Assembly: GCA_913060685.1 (NCBI GenBank)
Contig: CAJXVQ010000002.1
Span: forward strand, 1 to 46,273
Reading direction: 5' to 3'
Length of the DNA: 46,273 bases
Source of the DNA: an uncultured Verrucomicrobiales bacterium
Lineage (GTDB): Bacteria; Verrucomicrobiota; Verrucomicrobiia; Verrucomicrobiales; Akkermansiaceae
A program made the position numbers and the translations under genes. The notes beneath the pieces are model-generated. The model worked only from the letters and a program-made list of their open reading frames with translations. It ran no database searches and was not told the DNA's origin. Below are positions 45,000-46,273 of the stretch, piece by piece (the stretch's first letter is position 1; every line of letters begins with the position of its first letter).

Positions 45000-46193
45000 T
45001 TAAAGCCCCCTCGCACTCCGAAATCCGACGACGAAGCCCTCGTTCACCGGATCGTTGCTGAAGCGGTTGGCGCAGCGAAGGAAGTCCGAGCCGTCGAACC
45101 ACGAGCCGCCCCGCAGCACGCGCGCCCCGGAGGCTGAAGTCGGACCGCGAGGATCAGTCGCAGGTGAGGAGTCGTAGTAACTTCCATCATACCAATCCCA
45201 GCACCACTCAAACACGTTTCCCGCCATGTCGTAGAGCCCGTAGCCGTTGGCTCTGTTGACCCCCGCGGGCAACTGGCCGCCGTCGTAAAATCCGACAGGG
45301 GTGGTACCAGGAAAATTGTTATCAAACGGATCCCCACTTCCGTTGTAGTTGGCATCTGCGCCGCCGATCGTATTCCCCCATGGGTAAGTGTTGCCCACCA
45401 AGGTCCCGCGCGCCGCCTTCTCCCACTCCGCCTCGGTGGGGAGACGGAAGCCCTTCGCCGCCCAGTTCGCGAAGGGGGCCGTCCCTTCCCCGGTCTTGAA
45501 GACCGTGGTGAACCCCGCATCGGTGTAATACACCGGTGTCAGCCCCTCCTTCTCCGAGCGCGCGTTGCACCATTTCACCGCGTCAAACCAGTTTATGGTG
45601 TGCACCGGGTGGAAGGCGCCCTGACCTGAGCCGGCGTTGCCGAAGATGTAGCCGTTGGCGGGCTGCACTGCCCAAGCATGCACGTCGTCCCACAGAGCCT
45701 TGGTCACCTCAAACTGGTCGAGGTAGAACGCGCTCACCGTCACGGTGTGCACGAGTCCCTCGGGAGCAGTCGTCCCATTTCCCATCTCGAACGGCCCCGC
45801 CGGAATCAGCACCATCCCCGCCGGCGGCGGGCCGGGCGCAAAGCCGTCGTTGGCGATGACCCGCACCACCATGGTAGCGTTGAACTGCTGGTTGAAATCG
45901 ACCGAGGCGTCCCACACCAGCGCCTTCGCCGCGGGCGTCGGCGTGGCGGTCACGCTGGTATCGCCGCTCAGCGCGGTCACCGGCACGGTGAAGCTCGTCC
46001 CGGAATCGTCCGAGATCTCCACCGACATTGAGAGGGTGTCGGAATCGGCATCGGAGACCTCGAAGGTGATATCGACCAACTTCGTCCCGGCCTGCTGGGC
46101 GGAGACGACATTGGCGACCACCGGGTCGGCGGCGTGGAGCGGGAGGGCGGCGAGGAGGGCAAGCGCGGAGCCTGCGAAGTGGCGAAGTTTCAT
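45000..46193 (-). CDS. DGR target: secreted formylglycine-generating-enzyme-fold variable protein
   Basis: A 397-aa protein with a signal peptide (about 1-21, cleavage near LHAAD). A beta-sandwich Ig/FnIII-like domain (about 22-118) follows, then a proline-rich hinge (FAPGPPPAG), then an FGE-sulfatase/SUMF1-type C-type-lectin fold (about 125-397). Family blocks include MVLIPAGPFEMGNG, FYLDQFEVTKALW, VNWFDAVKWCN-like, RLPTEAEWEKAARG, GLYDMAGNVFEWCWDWY and RVLRGGSW...FRSARG. FGE-fold proteins without the copper-site cysteine pair bind ligands and do not modify sulfatases; this is the usual class of DGR target. The last about 43 codons are the VR. Varied residues are 366-371, 378, 379, 381 and 386-389; residues 376, 380 and 384 are variable in TR coding but unchanged. 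The 5' region is cut off 32 bp upstream of the ATG by the contig end, so no promoter is visible. Confidence 0.95.
   Translation of the reverse strand: MKLRHFAGSALALLAALPLHAADPVVANVVSAQQAGTKLVDITFEVSDADSDTLSMSVEISDDSGTSFTVPVTALSGDTSVTATPTPAAKALVWDASVDFNQQFNATMVVRVIANDGFAPGPPPAGMVLIPAGPFEMGNGTTAPEGLVHTVTVSAFYLDQFEVTKALWDDVHAWAVQPANGYIFGNAGSGQGAFHPVHTINWFDAVKWCNARSEKEGLTPVYYTDAGFTTVFKTGEGTAPFANWAAKGFRLPTEAEWEKAARGTLVGNTYPWGNTIGGADANYNGSGDPFDNNFPGTTPVGFYDGGQLPAGVNRANGYGLYDMAGNVFEWCWDWYDGSYYDSSPATDPRGPTSASGARVLRGGSWFDGSDFLRCANRFSNDPVNEGFVVGFRSARGL
45006..45136 (-). repeat. DGR variable repeat (VR)
   Basis: The 131-bp counterpart of TR at the 3' end of the target gene, ending two codons before the stop. 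Relative to TR, 22 bases differ, all between 45029 and 45098. Twenty are at TR coding-strand adenines, changed to G, T or C (examples: AAC to TTC, AAC to GGC, AAC to GTC, ACG to TCG, ATC to GTC). Only two are elsewhere, both silent third-position changes (CTC to CTT, AAT to AAC). The unmutated 3' flank, GGATTTCGGAGTGCGAGGGG, is the likely initiation-of-mutagenic-homing site. Confidence 0.97.
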
Positions 46194-46225
46194 GACTGGT
46201 TGGGAGGATTATTCTTACATTATAG

Positions 46226-46273
46226 CTGTCTCTTATACACATCTCCGAGCCCACGAGACCGAGGCTGATCTCG
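46226..46273. other. Residual Nextera (Tn5) i7 adapter, right end
   Basis: CTGTCTCTTATACACATCT (46226-46244), the reverse complement of the mosaic end, is followed by the i7-side adapter and index CGAGGCTG. It mirrors the left end exactly and shows that genomic sequence stops at 46225. Confidence 0.98.

Noticed and set aside
1-46273. Terminal inverted repeats of a large transposon
   Set aside because: The matching ends are library adapter.

Overview
Content and likely source. The window is one metagenome-type contig. Its first 48 and last 48 bases are untrimmed Nextera (Tn5) adapter, so genuine sequence runs from 49 to 46225. The gene set points to a free-living Verrucomicrobiota bacterium, with Planctomycetota as the alternative: several DUF1549/DUF1553, DUF1501, DUF1552 and DUF1592-type secreted proteins, LamG and FG-GAP/ASPIC surface proteins, a DUF3604 protein and an OprB-like porin. 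This taxonomic call is inference; no rRNA or other marker gene is present. I saw no tRNA, rRNA, CRISPR array, IS element or phage structural gene.

Layout. 50-5545: a PSCyt1-DUF1549 protein cut off by the contig end, RlmN, and a LamG-flanked PhoD-like phosphatase. 5806-14081: a membrane-anchored FG-GAP/ASPIC protein, a small cysteine-containing protein, an orphan DUF1552 protein, an NlpC/P60 lipoprotein, and a DUF1549/1553 plus DUF1501 pair. 14119-18394: a tight four-gene operon (sulfotransferase, cytochrome P450, MFS exporter, NTF2-like protein) that looks like a small-molecule tailoring and export cassette. 18720-26524: an OprB-like porin, a DUF3604 protein, a decayed DUF2950 gene, a lipoprotein hydrolase, and a TPR regulator-like gene broken by an in-frame TAG. 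26721-33974: a membrane hydrolase, a SpoIIE-type phosphatase fused to an anti-sigma-type kinase with its STAS partner, a lipoprotein and an AXE1-like esterase. 34230-38983: a DUF1552/DUF1592 pair whose large member carries an internal domain duplication. 39135-41175: a Phd/VapC-type toxin-antitoxin pair, a nested palindromic repeat block, and a Fic protein whose start codon abuts a perfect 22-bp palindrome.

The main discovery is at the right end (43382-46193, minus strand): a complete diversity-generating retroelement (DGR). In transcription order it has a secreted formylglycine-generating-enzyme-fold (C-type-lectin-like) target protein with the variable repeat (VR) at its 3' end, an Avd four-helix-bundle accessory protein, a DGR-type reverse transcriptase, and the template repeat (TR). 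TR and VR are 131 bp each and align without gaps. In the 70-bp core, 20 of 31 coding-strand adenines of TR differ in VR, against 2 of 39 other positions. The TR overlaps the 3' end of the RT gene and supplies the RT stop codon, so the RT tail is encoded by the template. A GC-rich hairpin lies 32 bp beyond VR. The target has a signal peptide, so the system probably diversifies an exported binding protein. A secreted beta-helix protein lies directly downstream.
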